This document shows, in pieces, positions 54,906 through 64,000 of a DNA stretch of 64,000 nt; within the stretch, counting starts at the first letter, position 1; every line of letters starts with the position of its first letter. This DNA is from Roseovarius sp. MMSF_3350 (GTDB taxonomy: Bacteria; Pseudomonadota; Alphaproteobacteria; Rhodobacterales; Rhodobacteraceae): contig NZ_JASHIZ010000004.1 in assembly GCF_030733425.1 (NCBI RefSeq), forward strand, positions 62,001 through 126,000. The letters are read 5' to 3'. The notes under the pieces are model-generated. The model ran no database searches and was not told the origin of the DNA. It was given only the letters and a program-made list of their open reading frames with translations. A program made the position numbers and the translations under genes.

Positions 54906-57900
54906 ATGCATGACGAACTTAGAATGGCGGCGTCTGATCTTGCAAAATTTCTGCAAGCTAATTTGCCAAATCTATCTGACAAGTGGTGGGAAGATAATGT
55001 TGTCGACCGATTAAGCTTCCATCAGCAAAGGATCGTTGATGAGAAAAGAATCTCTTCATTGCGCGAACTCGATCTTGCCGCATTACTACGTGTTCTTGAT
55101 CAAAACTGGTATGACATTTCAAACAGTCTCGCCTTCCCTCGAGAAGCAAGGAACTGGGTAAAAGAACTTCAGACGGTCAGAAACAAGTGGGCGCATATGG
55201 CCGCCGAAGGAACACCAGCGAGCGAAGTTTATCGTGACGCCGATACTCTGGAACGTCTTCTTGGCCTGATTAGCGCGGACCGATCTTCGATCGAGGCCGT
55301 GCGAATAGCGAAAGAAACCGCTCTCGCCGAGATGGCCGCGCGGAAGAACGCGGTTTCTGCCGGCGTGGTGGCATCTCCAACCAATAGTCCTGATGCCTCG
55401 GTTCCGGCACCTAGCCACTTGTTCAAGTCAGGCGATGTTGTCGCCCTACGTTCCGACAAGAGCGTTCATCTCCCTGTGCTTGAGGTCATCACCGGTGGTC
55501 CAGAGGTCCGGTACTCCGTGTTTCAGGACGGGACGAAGGCAACCTATTATGAGAGCCAGCTGCAGGCGGTCGCCATTGGGGGCTCGGAACGATCGCCAGT
55601 TTCCATAAATGAGTTGCAGGCGCGTCTAACGGCATTGCATCTGCTTTCACCGTCGACTTCCAACCTATTCTCGCTTCGCTCTGGCCGCGTCAACTTTGTT
55701 CCCTATCAGTACCGGCCGGTGTTGAAGCTCATTCGATCTGACCGGCCCAGGCTGCTTGTCGCCGACGAGGTCGGTGTTGGTAAGACGATCGAAGCCGGTC
55801 TGGTGCTGAAAGAACTACGCGCTCGGATGGACATCTCTTCCGTGCTTGTCATTTGCCCGAAGGCGCTGGTCGCTGAACGGAAATGGCAGGCGGAGATGAA
55901 ACGGTTTGATGAGACGTTTACACATCTCGACGGACCTCTCCTTCGCCAATGTCTGCGCGAGACTGACTTGGATGGCGAGTGGCCCGAGCAATACGAGAAA
56001 GCTATCCTGCCATTCTCGATGTTCGACTCTAATCTTGTCTTCGGACCGGGCGAGATGAAGAAGCGCAAGAATCGAGGCTTGCTGGCACTTGATCCCGCAC
56101 CCTCATTCGATCTCGTCATTGTTGATGAAGCGCACCACATCCGCAACTCGGAGACTTTCCTTCACCAAGGTGTAAGGTACTTCTGCGATAACGCGCGCGC
56201 CGTACTTCTGATGACAGCTACACCTGTCCAACTTGGCAGCAATGACCTGTTCACGTTGCTGAATGTTCTTCGTCCCGACCTCATAATCGACCACGCCAGC
56301 TTCGAGCAGATGGCGGAACCGAACCGTTATATCAATGAAGCAGTCAGGCTATGCCGTGAAAAGGGACCGGACTGGCAAGAGGAGGCCGCAGACCAACTAC
56401 AGAAAGCAACCCAAACAGAGTGGGGACGCCTTTTCCTGCGTGAAGGTCCGTCCTTCCAGGAAGCTTTTGATAAGCTTCGTGAAGCAGAGCTTCCCGATGC
56501 TGATCGCGTGGTCCTGACGCGGACACTGGAAGAACTGTACACGTTTAGCTCTGTCATAAACCGGACGCGTCGTCGCGACATAGGAGAGTTTACTACCCGG
56601 AAACCGCAGACCCTGACGGTGGAATTCACTGACGACCAGAGAGAGCTCCACGACAATTTGTTAAGCGTGATCGCACGCATCCTCGCGCGCTGTCATGGTC
56701 AGCAAAACGTCAAGTTCATGATGACCACGATCCGAAGACAGGCCGCCAGTTGCCTGTATGGTCTCGCGCCGTTGCTCTCGGACATCCTAAACAGGAAACT
56801 GGATCAACTTGAACTTATCGAGTCAGCCGATAGCGAAGACGAAGTAGACTTGGCCTTCGTTGAAGAAATCCGCGCCGAAATCGAAGGGTTGATTACTCGG
56901 GCCGAGAACCTTGATCCCACAGACCCGAAGATAGAAGCATTTATTAAAACCTTGAAGGACAAGTCGGAACTAAGAAATAATAAGGCGCTTGTCTTCAGCA
57001 CGTTTCGGCACACGCTTTCCTACCTAGCGCGTTATACCGAAGCCGCTGGACTGCGCTATGGATTGATCCATGGCAACATACCTGATGATGAGCGAGCGTC
57101 CCTGCGCAAGCGGTTCTCATTGCCAAAGGGTGATCCCGAGGCGTTGGATGTCTTGCTTTCTTCGGAAGTCGGCTGTGAAGGTTTGGACTTCCAGTTCTGT
57201 GATTTCCTCGTGAACTACGATCTGCCATGGAATCCGATGCGCATTGAACAGCGCATCGGTCGTATAGATCGCTACGGTCAGAAAAGTGAAACCGTCAGCA
57301 TTGTAAACCTTGTGACACCAGGCACAGTTGATGCCGATATCTATCAGCGGTGCCTGATGCGGATCGGTGTCTTCCAGCATGCGGTTGGTGGTAGTGAAGA
57401 GATCCTTGGCCAAATCACCCAAGAAATTCACGATATCGCTGAGAGCTTCACTCTTTCCGACGAAGAGCGCGCCAGCCGATTTCAACAACTTGCGGATAAT
57501 GGCATCCGGCGAGTTCGCGAAGAGCAAGAACTCGAAGAGAAGGAGTCCGAGCTTTTTGGATTGAACTTGCCCAAAGCATCATGGCGCGAAGACATCGAAG
57601 ATGCAGAGAGCGAGTGGCTTTCTGCTTCCGCTATCCAGCGTTGTGTCGCACTTTACCTCAAGGCAAGAACCGGATCGGACGCGGAACATCTTCTCGGTGA
57701 AAAGCCATTGAAGACGCTCCGACTAAGCCAGGAGGCGCGAAATGTCTTGCTTGGCGACTTCAAGACATTGAAGAGGAGCGCGGATGCGGTTTCTAGGTCG
57801 TGGGAGAAGTGGCTCAAAGGTGGTACTCCGAGCCTTGCTGTGACGTTCGACCAAGAGACGGCATCCGACGAACCAAAAGCTGTTCACCTCACTGTCCTGC

Positions 57901-58460
57901 ATCCGCTGGTTCGACAGGCGGCGCGCTTCCTCGAAACAAATGAACCGATGCACTGTAATATACAGGTAAGTGATGGCTTGCCTCCTGGGGAGTACAGGTT
58001 TGCACTCTATCGTTGGAGCAAATACGGCATCAAGCCCGATGAAGAGCTGGTTGCTGTCGCTGATGATCCGACTGTCGAAGTTGCGCTGATGAAGTTGCTG
58101 CGCAAGGCTGTTGAACCAAGCGAGCTGCATCCAGATAATGAAGGTGGATTTGATGATCTGGACGGGCTCCACCATGCGAAGTGGGTTGCGGCACAAGCCA
58201 ACCACATCGCACAAAATCAGGAGCTTGCGGAGCACCGCGTTCAAAGCCTGACAGTCAGCCATCGTGCGCGCGTTCGAACCCTAGAAGACCAGCTATCGAA
58301 GGCGACGAATGAAAAGATCCGCGTGATGAAACAGAGCGAGCTAGCCCGCGCGAATGCCGACTTTGATCGGCGCGTAGCTGAGTTGCGTGATGCCGGAAAC
58401 ACTGGGGACATTCGGACTGCACCGGTCCTATTTGGTACAGTAATCGTGGTCGCAGAGTAG
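54906..58460 (+). CDS. HEPN-domain SNF2/RapA-like helicase
   Basis: 1184 residues. The N-terminal 130 residues resemble a Swt1-type HEPN domain; the HEPN motif RNKWAH (Arg92 to His97, R-x4-H) is intact, so RNase activity is possible. The SNF2 helicase follows: Walker A ADEVGVGKTIEAGLVLK (about 287), DEAH in IVDEAHHIRN (about 405) and motif VI QRIGRIDRYGQ (about 781). RapA/DISARM-type helicases are similar. ATG at 54906 is chosen after GAGGG; a GTG at 54894 is possible. The stop is 4 bases before the sacsin-like gene. Confidence 0.9.
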   Translation: MHDELRMAASDLAKFLQANLPNLSDKWWEDNVVDRLSFHQQRIVDEKRISSLRELDLAALLRVLDQNWYDISNSLAFPREARNWVKELQTVRNKWAHMAAEGTPASEVYRDADTLERLLGLISADRSSIEAVRIAKETALAEMAARKNAVSAGVVASPTNSPDASVPAPSHLFKSGDVVALRSDKSVHLPVLEVITGGPEVRYSVFQDGTKATYYESQLQAVAIGGSERSPVSINELQARLTALHLLSPSTSNLFSLRSGRVNFVPYQYRPVLKLIRSDRPRLLVADEVGVGKTIEAGLVLKELRARMDISSVLVICPKALVAERKWQAEMKRFDETFTHLDGPLLRQCLRETDLDGEWPEQYEKAILPFSMFDSNLVFGPGEMKKRKNRGLLALDPAPSFDLVIVDEAHHIRNSETFLHQGVRYFCDNARAVLLMTATPVQLGSNDLFTLLNVLRPDLIIDHASFEQMAEPNRYINEAVRLCREKGPDWQEEAADQLQKATQTEWGRLFLREGPSFQEAFDKLREAELPDADRVVLTRTLEELYTFSSVINRTRRRDIGEFTTRKPQTLTVEFTDDQRELHDNLLSVIARILARCHGQQNVKFMMTTIRRQAASCLYGLAPLLSDILNRKLDQLELIESADSEDEVDLAFVEEIRAEIEGLITRAENLDPTDPKIEAFIKTLKDKSELRNNKALVFSTFRHTLSYLARYTEAAGLRYGLIHGNIPDDERASLRKRFSLPKGDPEALDVLLSSEVGCEGLDFQFCDFLVNYDLPWNPMRIEQRIGRIDRYGQKSETVSIVNLVTPGTVDADIYQRCLMRIGVFQHAVGGSEEILGQITQEIHDIAESFTLSDEERASRFQQLADNGIRRVREEQELEEKESELFGLNLPKASWREDIEDAESEWLSASAIQRCVALYLKARTGSDAEHLLGEKPLKTLRLSQEARNVLLGDFKTLKRSADAVSRSWEKWLKGGTPSLAVTFDQETASDEPKAVHLTVLHPLVRQAARFLETNEPMHCNIQVSDGLPPGEYRFALYRWSKYGIKPDEELVAVADDPTVEVALMKLLRKAVEPSELHPDNEGGFDDLDGLHHAKWVAAQANHIAQNQELAEHRVQSLTVSHRARVRTLEDQLSKATNEKIRVMKQSELARANADFDRRVAELRDAGNTGDIRTAPVLFGTVIVVAE

Positions 58461-58464
58461 TACC

Positions 58465-61400
58465 ATGTCGATATCGAAGAGTGCTGCAAATTTTGAAGCT
58501 TCCGACAAGATAGACGTAATCGACGGTGTGCGTTCCGAACGTGTTGATCTCGCACGAGTGTTAAAAAAACACACGGGAATCAGGCGCATCGTTGAGGAAC
58601 TGTATCCAGACAGCGCACATTTCATTTATGAGCTGCTGCAGAATGCCGAAGACACTCACGCAACCGATGCCAGCTTTGTTCTCAAACGAGACTGCCTAAC
58701 ATTTGAGCATAATGGTCGTCCCTTCACTGAGAATGATATTCTTGGGATCACCGACGTTGGTGAAGGCACAAAATTTGACGATGACGAAAGCATTGGGCGG
58801 TTTGGCGTTGGCTTCAAGGCTGTGTTTGCATACACAGAATCGCCACGAATTTGGTCGTCCACTTACTCTTTCCAGATCGATGAGTTGGTTTTGCCCTCTC
58901 TTTTGGGCGACCGCGAAGATCTTAATGGGAATACACTCTTCGAATTTCCGTTTAACAACGCCAAGAAGCCAGCAAAACAAGCCTATAAAGAAGTGGAGAG
59001 TGGCCTGCGAGAGCTCGCTGAGTCGACTTTGCTATTTTTAAATCATCTGCAGTCCATCTCATGGAAGATCGACGATGGTGAAGTGGGTGCGGTCCTAAGG
59101 GTTCCCCACACGGAAAATCATATCGAAGTATTGAAGGAGACCAACGGAAAAACCACAGCAAGTTCGCACTACTTACGCTTCACGAAACCGGTGAAGGGAC
59201 CCGAGCAAAGGAGCCAACTCAAAGTGGCCGTCGCCTTCGCGATGGAGTTCCTTCCTGACGTCAGGTCGTTCGATCGGCATGTTTCAATACAAGAACAGCT
59301 TAGACTTGTACCGATGAAAGGTCAGGTGGCCGTCTTTTTTCCAGCAGAGAAAGAGACCTCTAACCTGCGCTTCCATCTTCACGCGCCATTTGTCCCAGAA
59401 CTTAGCCGGGCCAGCATCAAGGATACTCCTGCTAATCAGCCGCTGTTTGACCAGATCGCCGAGCTTTGTGCAAATGCTCTTCATGAGTTGAAGAAGTTAG
59501 GGCTTTTGAATGTACAGTCGCTCGCGGTGTTTCCGAATTCCACGGACGAAATTCCTGAGAGATATCAGAGAATTAGGGAGCGAATCGTTGCGGAGATGAA
59601 TGAAGAAGGCCTTGTTCCGTGCCATTCAGGCGGGCATAAACCCGCAAAGAGCCTGATCCAGTCAGCGGCTGCGCTAAAGGGCCTGTTGGACGAGCAGGAT
59701 CTCAACTTCTGGTTTCGCGAGCAAGAGCTTGGGGAGGTTGCTTGGGTAAGATCAGCACCACAAAGAAACAGCCCGAGCGATCGATTTCTTAATGATCTTG
59801 CCGTGACATCTTGGTCGATAGAGGACTTCGCCAATGAACTGGAGGAAGCCTCGTCTGAAGTAGAGACTTACTATTGGCGGGCAGACCGGGAGCGTGAGCC
59901 GAATGGCGAGTTTATCGAGTGGATAAGCGCGAAACCGGCGGAGTGGTTTCAATCCTTCTACGCATTTTTGATTAGTAATCTTGTTGATGACTATGATGAT
60001 GAATTTGATTCTGAGCGGCCGGAGCGTTGGCGGATCTTGAGGCTTTCAAGCGGCAAATTAGCTTCGCCTGCTCATTGTTTTTTTCCAAGTCAGGAAGCGC
60101 AGCGGCTTGGTGTGCCGATTGTTGACATAGCCACTTACTCTTCCGGCAAGAGTAAGCCGCAGCAGAACAAGGCGAGGAAGTTCCTTGAAGCTGTTGGAGT
60201 GTCAGATGTCGGAGAAGCGGAGGAAATCACTCATATTTTGAAGTTGCGGTACAGTGGGGAGCCAATAGAAGTTGATGACTTGACGCACACAACCGACCTC
60301 AACAGGTTTTGGGAATATTTGTCCAAGAATCCTACGGATGGCGAAAGATTCTCAGGGTTCAGGATTTTTCAAACCTCATCTGAAGATTGGATGGAGCCAC
60401 GAAGAATATATATTGATAAGCCTTATCAATTAACGGGGCTCAACTCATACTATCGCAAGCTTAAAAACAAAACGAAAGTTGCGCTTTCGCCAAGATATAT
60501 CGATCTTGGCAATGCAAAAATGGTCGTCAAGCTTGCCAAAAGTCTTGGTGCATCGGTGACCTTGCCAATCTCCAAAACGACTTGCACTAATAATCCCGCT
60601 ACTGGGCTGGTAAATTACAGCGCCCGTTGGACTGAGTATAAGAGAGATGAGGATTGGAATATCCCATCGCTCAACCTGCTTTTAAAGAAACCTTCTACCG
60701 CTTTATCTTATGCAATTTGGCGCACAATCTCTTCTTCTGCCACGAAGTGGCACAAGGCACGTTTCCGACCAAATGCTAGTTATGGCGAACGAACCGCTCC
60801 ATCCCAATTAGCCGTGCTGCTTCGCGACGTGGCTTGGGTTCCCGTTGAAAATGATAGGTTTCTAAAGCCGTCCCAGGTTTCGGCCGCCAACCTTCCTGCG
60901 GGCTTCAAGTTTGATGCTGGTTGGGAATGGCTCGCAGAAATCAGGTTTGGCGAAGAAGAGGCCGAGAACGAGGCACGCCGTGCGGCGGAAAGTGAAGAGA
61001 CCATAAAGCGCAACCAGATCGCGCAACAGTATGGCTTCGAGGATTCAGAAGAAATGGACCTGGCGCGACAGCTCACGGAAGGCCTTACCAAAGAGGATCT
61101 TCGCCGCAAGGTAGAAGCGCTTAAGATCCAGCAGGCTTCATACGATTTGCCTGATCGAGAGCCACGTAACCCAGACAGGAGGCGTCAGAAGGTTAAGGAG
61201 GGAGCGAAGAACGCTGAGGCTAGAGAAAGCGAGAAGAGAATGCGCTCCGTCCCTAAGAACCTTGAGGAAGTTAAGGAGGAAGCCGGAGCGTACCTAACAA
61301 ACCAGTATACGAATGACGAAGGTGTCATGTGTTGTCAGATTTGTCAGACTGCGCTCCCGTTCACCCTCGACAACGGAGCACCTTACTTTGAGAGGGTGGA

Positions 61401-61638
61401 GATAATCAAAGAGCTGCCGCAGCGACACCGCGAGAATTTTCTGGCGCTGTGTCCAAACCATTCAGCAATGTTCCAGTATGCGAATGGCTCTAAAGAGGCC
61501 CTGCGAGAACTCATCGCGGCGAGCGAGTCCCAATTCGTGCCTGTGAGGCTCGCGAAGACTGACTTCGAGATCTATTTCACGAAGGCACATCTATTCGATC
61601 TAAGGGCAGTTTTGGAAGCTGATAGCGAAGGCGATTAA
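58465..61638 (+). CDS. Sacsin-type HATPase protein with C-terminal zinc-knuckle
   Basis: 1057 residues. The N-terminal GHKL-type ATPase fold (Hsp90-like, as in sacsin) has FIYELLQNAEDT (about 50-61), ITDVGEGTKF and GRFGVGFKAVFAYTE (about 112-126). A large helical middle follows. The C-terminus has MCCQICQTALPF and FLALCPNHSAMFQY (CxxC...CxxH), a treble-clef like that of HNH nucleases but with FERVEI in place of the usual H. It pairs with the HEPN helicase 4 bases upstream as a two-gene unit. Confidence 0.88.
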   Translation: MSISKSAANFEASDKIDVIDGVRSERVDLARVLKKHTGIRRIVEELYPDSAHFIYELLQNAEDTHATDASFVLKRDCLTFEHNGRPFTENDILGITDVGEGTKFDDDESIGRFGVGFKAVFAYTESPRIWSSTYSFQIDELVLPSLLGDREDLNGNTLFEFPFNNAKKPAKQAYKEVESGLRELAESTLLFLNHLQSISWKIDDGEVGAVLRVPHTENHIEVLKETNGKTTASSHYLRFTKPVKGPEQRSQLKVAVAFAMEFLPDVRSFDRHVSIQEQLRLVPMKGQVAVFFPAEKETSNLRFHLHAPFVPELSRASIKDTPANQPLFDQIAELCANALHELKKLGLLNVQSLAVFPNSTDEIPERYQRIRERIVAEMNEEGLVPCHSGGHKPAKSLIQSAAALKGLLDEQDLNFWFREQELGEVAWVRSAPQRNSPSDRFLNDLAVTSWSIEDFANELEEASSEVETYYWRADREREPNGEFIEWISAKPAEWFQSFYAFLISNLVDDYDDEFDSERPERWRILRLSSGKLASPAHCFFPSQEAQRLGVPIVDIATYSSGKSKPQQNKARKFLEAVGVSDVGEAEEITHILKLRYSGEPIEVDDLTHTTDLNRFWEYLSKNPTDGERFSGFRIFQTSSEDWMEPRRIYIDKPYQLTGLNSYYRKLKNKTKVALSPRYIDLGNAKMVVKLAKSLGASVTLPISKTTCTNNPATGLVNYSARWTEYKRDEDWNIPSLNLLLKKPSTALSYAIWRTISSSATKWHKARFRPNASYGERTAPSQLAVLLRDVAWVPVENDRFLKPSQVSAANLPAGFKFDAGWEWLAEIRFGEEEAENEARRAAESEETIKRNQIAQQYGFEDSEEMDLARQLTEGLTKEDLRRKVEALKIQQASYDLPDREPRNPDRRRQKVKEGAKNAEARESEKRMRSVPKNLEEVKEEAGAYLTNQYTNDEGVMCCQICQTALPFTLDNGAPYFERVEIIKELPQRHRENFLALCPNHSAMFQYANGSKEALRELIAASESQFVPVRLAKTDFEIYFTKAHLFDLRAVLEADSEGD

Positions 61639-61654
61639 GCCAACCCATAAGGTG

Positions 61655-64000
61655 TCATTGCTTCACCTGAAAAATCACAGCAATCCTGTCCAGAATTTGT
61701 GTATTTGCATTTCGCGATGCCTTTTCTGCAGCCCCCAGCAAATCTTCCATTCGGGCGCGGACTTCCGAGAGCGTCTCCGATGGCTGCTGCTCAAAGAAAC
61801 CATAAATCGCATCAATCCCCAGATAATCCGGGATCTCTCGTTCCTTTTCGCTGCGCTGGCTAACGTCTTTCTTGGCTTCAATCCAATAGGGGTCGAGTTC
61901 CTGGGCCCAGGTCTCCGCTAGCTTTTCAAGCGACGGGAGCGTCAAATGCCCGAGCCGGTTGTAGCCTTGGTTCTTGGAAGGGCCGGACGAGAGAAACCTG
62001 TCCAAAGACTCTAGAAGTGACACCGTGCGCTCGGGACGAATATCCCAGTGTGCCAGACCTTCCAAAGTCGGCTGAAGGCCCTCGATCACGGAACTGAGCT
62101 CGGTTTCTGTCGGTCGGTCCTGGTGTTTTCCGGCCTTAACGGTCTCGCCATAGGCCTCGCGCAGCAGCCGCGTCACTTCTGGCTGATCCCGGATGATTTC
62201 TTGTCGATCGCCTGTCTCGCGGACCGCCAACAGCCGGGGTGGCAAATAGGACGCCTCGACCAACGAGGGCGATCGCCCACCTAGGGCAATGATTGTCATC
62301 GGTGTCTTGCCGGCGAGAAGACACAGCTCAGCGCCCCAAAGGCTTTGAGGCTTAATGCGCTCCATAGACTGGAGGAGATCGTCTGGCAGCTTGCGCCGCA
62401 TGTCTTCAACCAGATCGTAGAGGTTGTTTCGGCGAAGCGGCCGCGGTTTCTTGTGCTGCTCCAGGATCAGGTCTGTCAGATCGCCGGCAGAGAATTCCAG
62501 ATACTCGTCTGCGAGATCTGAAGCACCGACCCCCGAAAGCAGAGCGATAGACTCGATGCGATCACGGCCTTTTTTGTCAGACGACAGGACGAGCCCAGGC
62601 AGATCGAAGGTGGTGTAAGTGATCTTGGAATGCGGGCTGTCGATGCGGTCGATTCGCCCCAGGCCCTGGAGCATGCTCTTGATGTCCGAAGTAACGCCGA
62701 CGATGCCCAGGGCGCGTGCGCGCTGGAGGTTGATGCCTTCCGCCATTTGAAAGGTCATGAACATGGCTCGGCGACTGTCGTCGGACGTCTTCTTGCCGTC
62801 GAGAGCCAAGTATTCTTGGGCTTCTGCACCATTTCGAGCGACGGTAATGCCGGTACCAGGTCCCAGTTTGTGATTGGCAGCCACAAGGATCACATCGGGT
62901 TTTGGGCCCTTGCGGGAAGACAGAAGGCGCGCGTAGACCTCCAGAACGCCAATCCGTTCAGAAAGGAAAATCACTTGCCGATGCTGATTCAGCATCTCCG
63001 CCATATGTTCGGCGCGCTGCTCATCGATCGCATCAAGTTCCGGGCTCTGCAGCAATTCACCGATACGGTCGCAAATCGGCGTCGTCGAGCGTTTGTCGAG
63101 AGGGAGCTCGCCGCTCTTCGGTGTAATAGTGATCGTTGCGGTCTTCCCACCGCGGCTTTCACGTTCTGAGCGCCTAAGGCTCTCGCCAATCGACGTGCGG
63201 CCGCGCGCATCTGCATCTGCGGCCCGCCTGCGTTCCCAATCTTCCCGGGCGAAGGTGATTGACGACCTCAAGATCGCCAGAAAGTTCCGAATGTGGATCC
63301 GCGCCTTGTCATGAAAGCGGACTTCCGTATGACCTGCTCGTTTTGGGTCGGCAGATACAAGGGTTGTACCTGTCGAGATGCTCTCAGCCAGTCTTCTGAT
63401 TTCGTCGAGGATGGCCGATTGTGCGGGCGTGAGTTCAGCGTCTATCCGGATGCTTTCGATCTCAGGGTACGCGTAGATGTCTGGTCCGCGTTTCTTGGAC
63501 TCTCCGACGCAATGGCGCTGACGCCGAACCACATAGGGTGCCAATGCATCCGCCATGTCGGCTTGGATTTCGCGCGGATCGAGCCGCTTGCCCGCAAGTC
63601 GTTCTTCTGCGTCTTCGATTGGTTGGGCGAGGTCTGCTTCGGACAGGAACATGTCTTCCATGCCAGACCGCTGACGATCCTCGAAGTTCTGCTTAAGAGT
63701 GCGGAGAGCATTCAACTCTGATGCTCTCTCGCGTCCTCGCTTGAGGTTGTCGTTGATCCTCGCTGTGATTTCGGGGGGCACATAGATCGAGGCGCGTCGT
63801 TCATGAAAGGCGAGCAATCCATCTAGGCCCTGGTTCCCCATCAGGGTCGCTGACAGGCACGAAGTCCAGATCGCAGGGCTTTGTTCGAAGACGAGGGAAC
63901 GTCTCGACGGGGCGAGATAGCGGGAGTTCAATCGATGACTCTCGTCCACGATCATGGAAGCGGAAGATCGGACGCCTCGGTTGATCTCCTCAAGTTCCTC
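61655..64000 (-). CDS. DEAH/SNF2-like helicase, 5' part missing
   Basis: At least 780 residues; the frame is open to the right edge of the window, so the N-terminus lies outside. The visible start of the helicase core is MIVDESHRLN (DESH box), then LSATLMGNQGLDGLLAF (motif III-like SAT). Motif VI is MLQGLGRIDRIDS. Between these is the insertion typical of SNF2-related helicases (AELTPAQSAILDEIRRL). It is convergent with the sacsin-like gene, ending 17 bases beyond it. A defence role is inferred from location. Confidence 0.85.
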   Translation of the reverse strand, partial: EELEEINRGVRSSASMIVDESHRLNSRYLAPSRRSLVFEQSPAIWTSCLSATLMGNQGLDGLLAFHERRASIYVPPEITARINDNLKRGRERASELNALRTLKQNFEDRQRSGMEDMFLSEADLAQPIEDAEERLAGKRLDPREIQADMADALAPYVVRRQRHCVGESKKRGPDIYAYPEIESIRIDAELTPAQSAILDEIRRLAESISTGTTLVSADPKRAGHTEVRFHDKARIHIRNFLAILRSSITFAREDWERRRAADADARGRTSIGESLRRSERESRGGKTATITITPKSGELPLDKRSTTPICDRIGELLQSPELDAIDEQRAEHMAEMLNQHRQVIFLSERIGVLEVYARLLSSRKGPKPDVILVAANHKLGPGTGITVARNGAEAQEYLALDGKKTSDDSRRAMFMTFQMAEGINLQRARALGIVGVTSDIKSMLQGLGRIDRIDSPHSKITYTTFDLPGLVLSSDKKGRDRIESIALLSGVGASDLADEYLEFSAGDLTDLILEQHKKPRPLRRNNLYDLVEDMRRKLPDDLLQSMERIKPQSLWGAELCLLAGKTPMTIIALGGRSPSLVEASYLPPRLLAVRETGDRQEIIRDQPEVTRLLREAYGETVKAGKHQDRPTETELSSVIEGLQPTLEGLAHWDIRPERTVSLLESLDRFLSSGPSKNQGYNRLGHLTLPSLEKLAETWAQELDPYWIEAKKDVSQRSEKEREIPDYLGIDAIYGFFEQQPSETLSEVRARMEDLLGAAEKASRNANTQILDRIAVIFQVKQ

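Overview
The window looks like chromosomal DNA from a GC-rich alphaproteobacterium of the Rhodobacterales (Roseobacter/Rhodobacter group). Evidence: an RNase E with a long acidic insertion in its S1 region, a circularly permuted two-piece tmRNA with tag ANDNRAPVAMAA, an SspB-alpha-like adaptor, a DUF4169 gene beside fumC, and the order trgA-trgB-cysK known from Rhodobacter sphaeroides.

Bases 1-29354 are ordinary core genome. In order: the end of a DctD-like sigma-54 activator, an SDR enzyme, rne with a structured leader and a terminator, a palindromic repeat patch, thiC under a TPP riboswitch, a phasin-like gene, an ASCH-domain gene, a small exported protein, tusA and ccdA back to back, a hydrolase-like membrane protein coupled to a cytochrome P450, a minus-strand chain fumC-DUF4169-RHH, sspB, chrA, a DUF2383 stress protein with an EcfG-like promoter, ssrA, uspA, a BCCT transporter, a class V aminotransferase, phrB-cfa-trgA-trgB, and cysK followed by an MscS-type channel.

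A tRNA-Ser(GGA) gene at 29355-29444 marks the edge of an accessory island that runs past the right end of the window. The first part is a cluster of helically phased CAGGGAA repeats and a large serine recombinase preceded by DUF2924, DUF3489, two DUF5681 proteins and a ParB-methyltransferase fusion. Next, on the minus strand, is one apparent operon: a CARF-like/AAA+/Fis regulator (RtcR-like, lacking GAFTGA), hsdR-hsdM-hsdS (type I restriction-modification), a DUF3696-type ATPase and a protein with a degenerate phospholipase-D-like motif.

Divergent from the regulator is a tightly packed nine-gene plus-strand operon (45500-54406): three small proteins, an HNH nuclease, a DEAD/DEAH helicase, a DnaQ-like exonuclease, a TM0106 RecB-like nuclease fused to a Dna2-like helicase, and two unrecognised proteins. 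It is followed by a two-gene unit, a Swt1/HEPN-SNF2 helicase and a sacsin-type ATPase with a C-terminal zinc-knuckle, and by a convergent helicase cut by the window edge. Base composition becomes more AT-rich in 34600-37100 and 52700-61600, consistent with acquired DNA. The regulator with its divergent nuclease/helicase operon, and the HEPN-helicase/sacsin pair, are the best candidates for undescribed anti-mobile-element systems. That role is inferred from gene content and location only.
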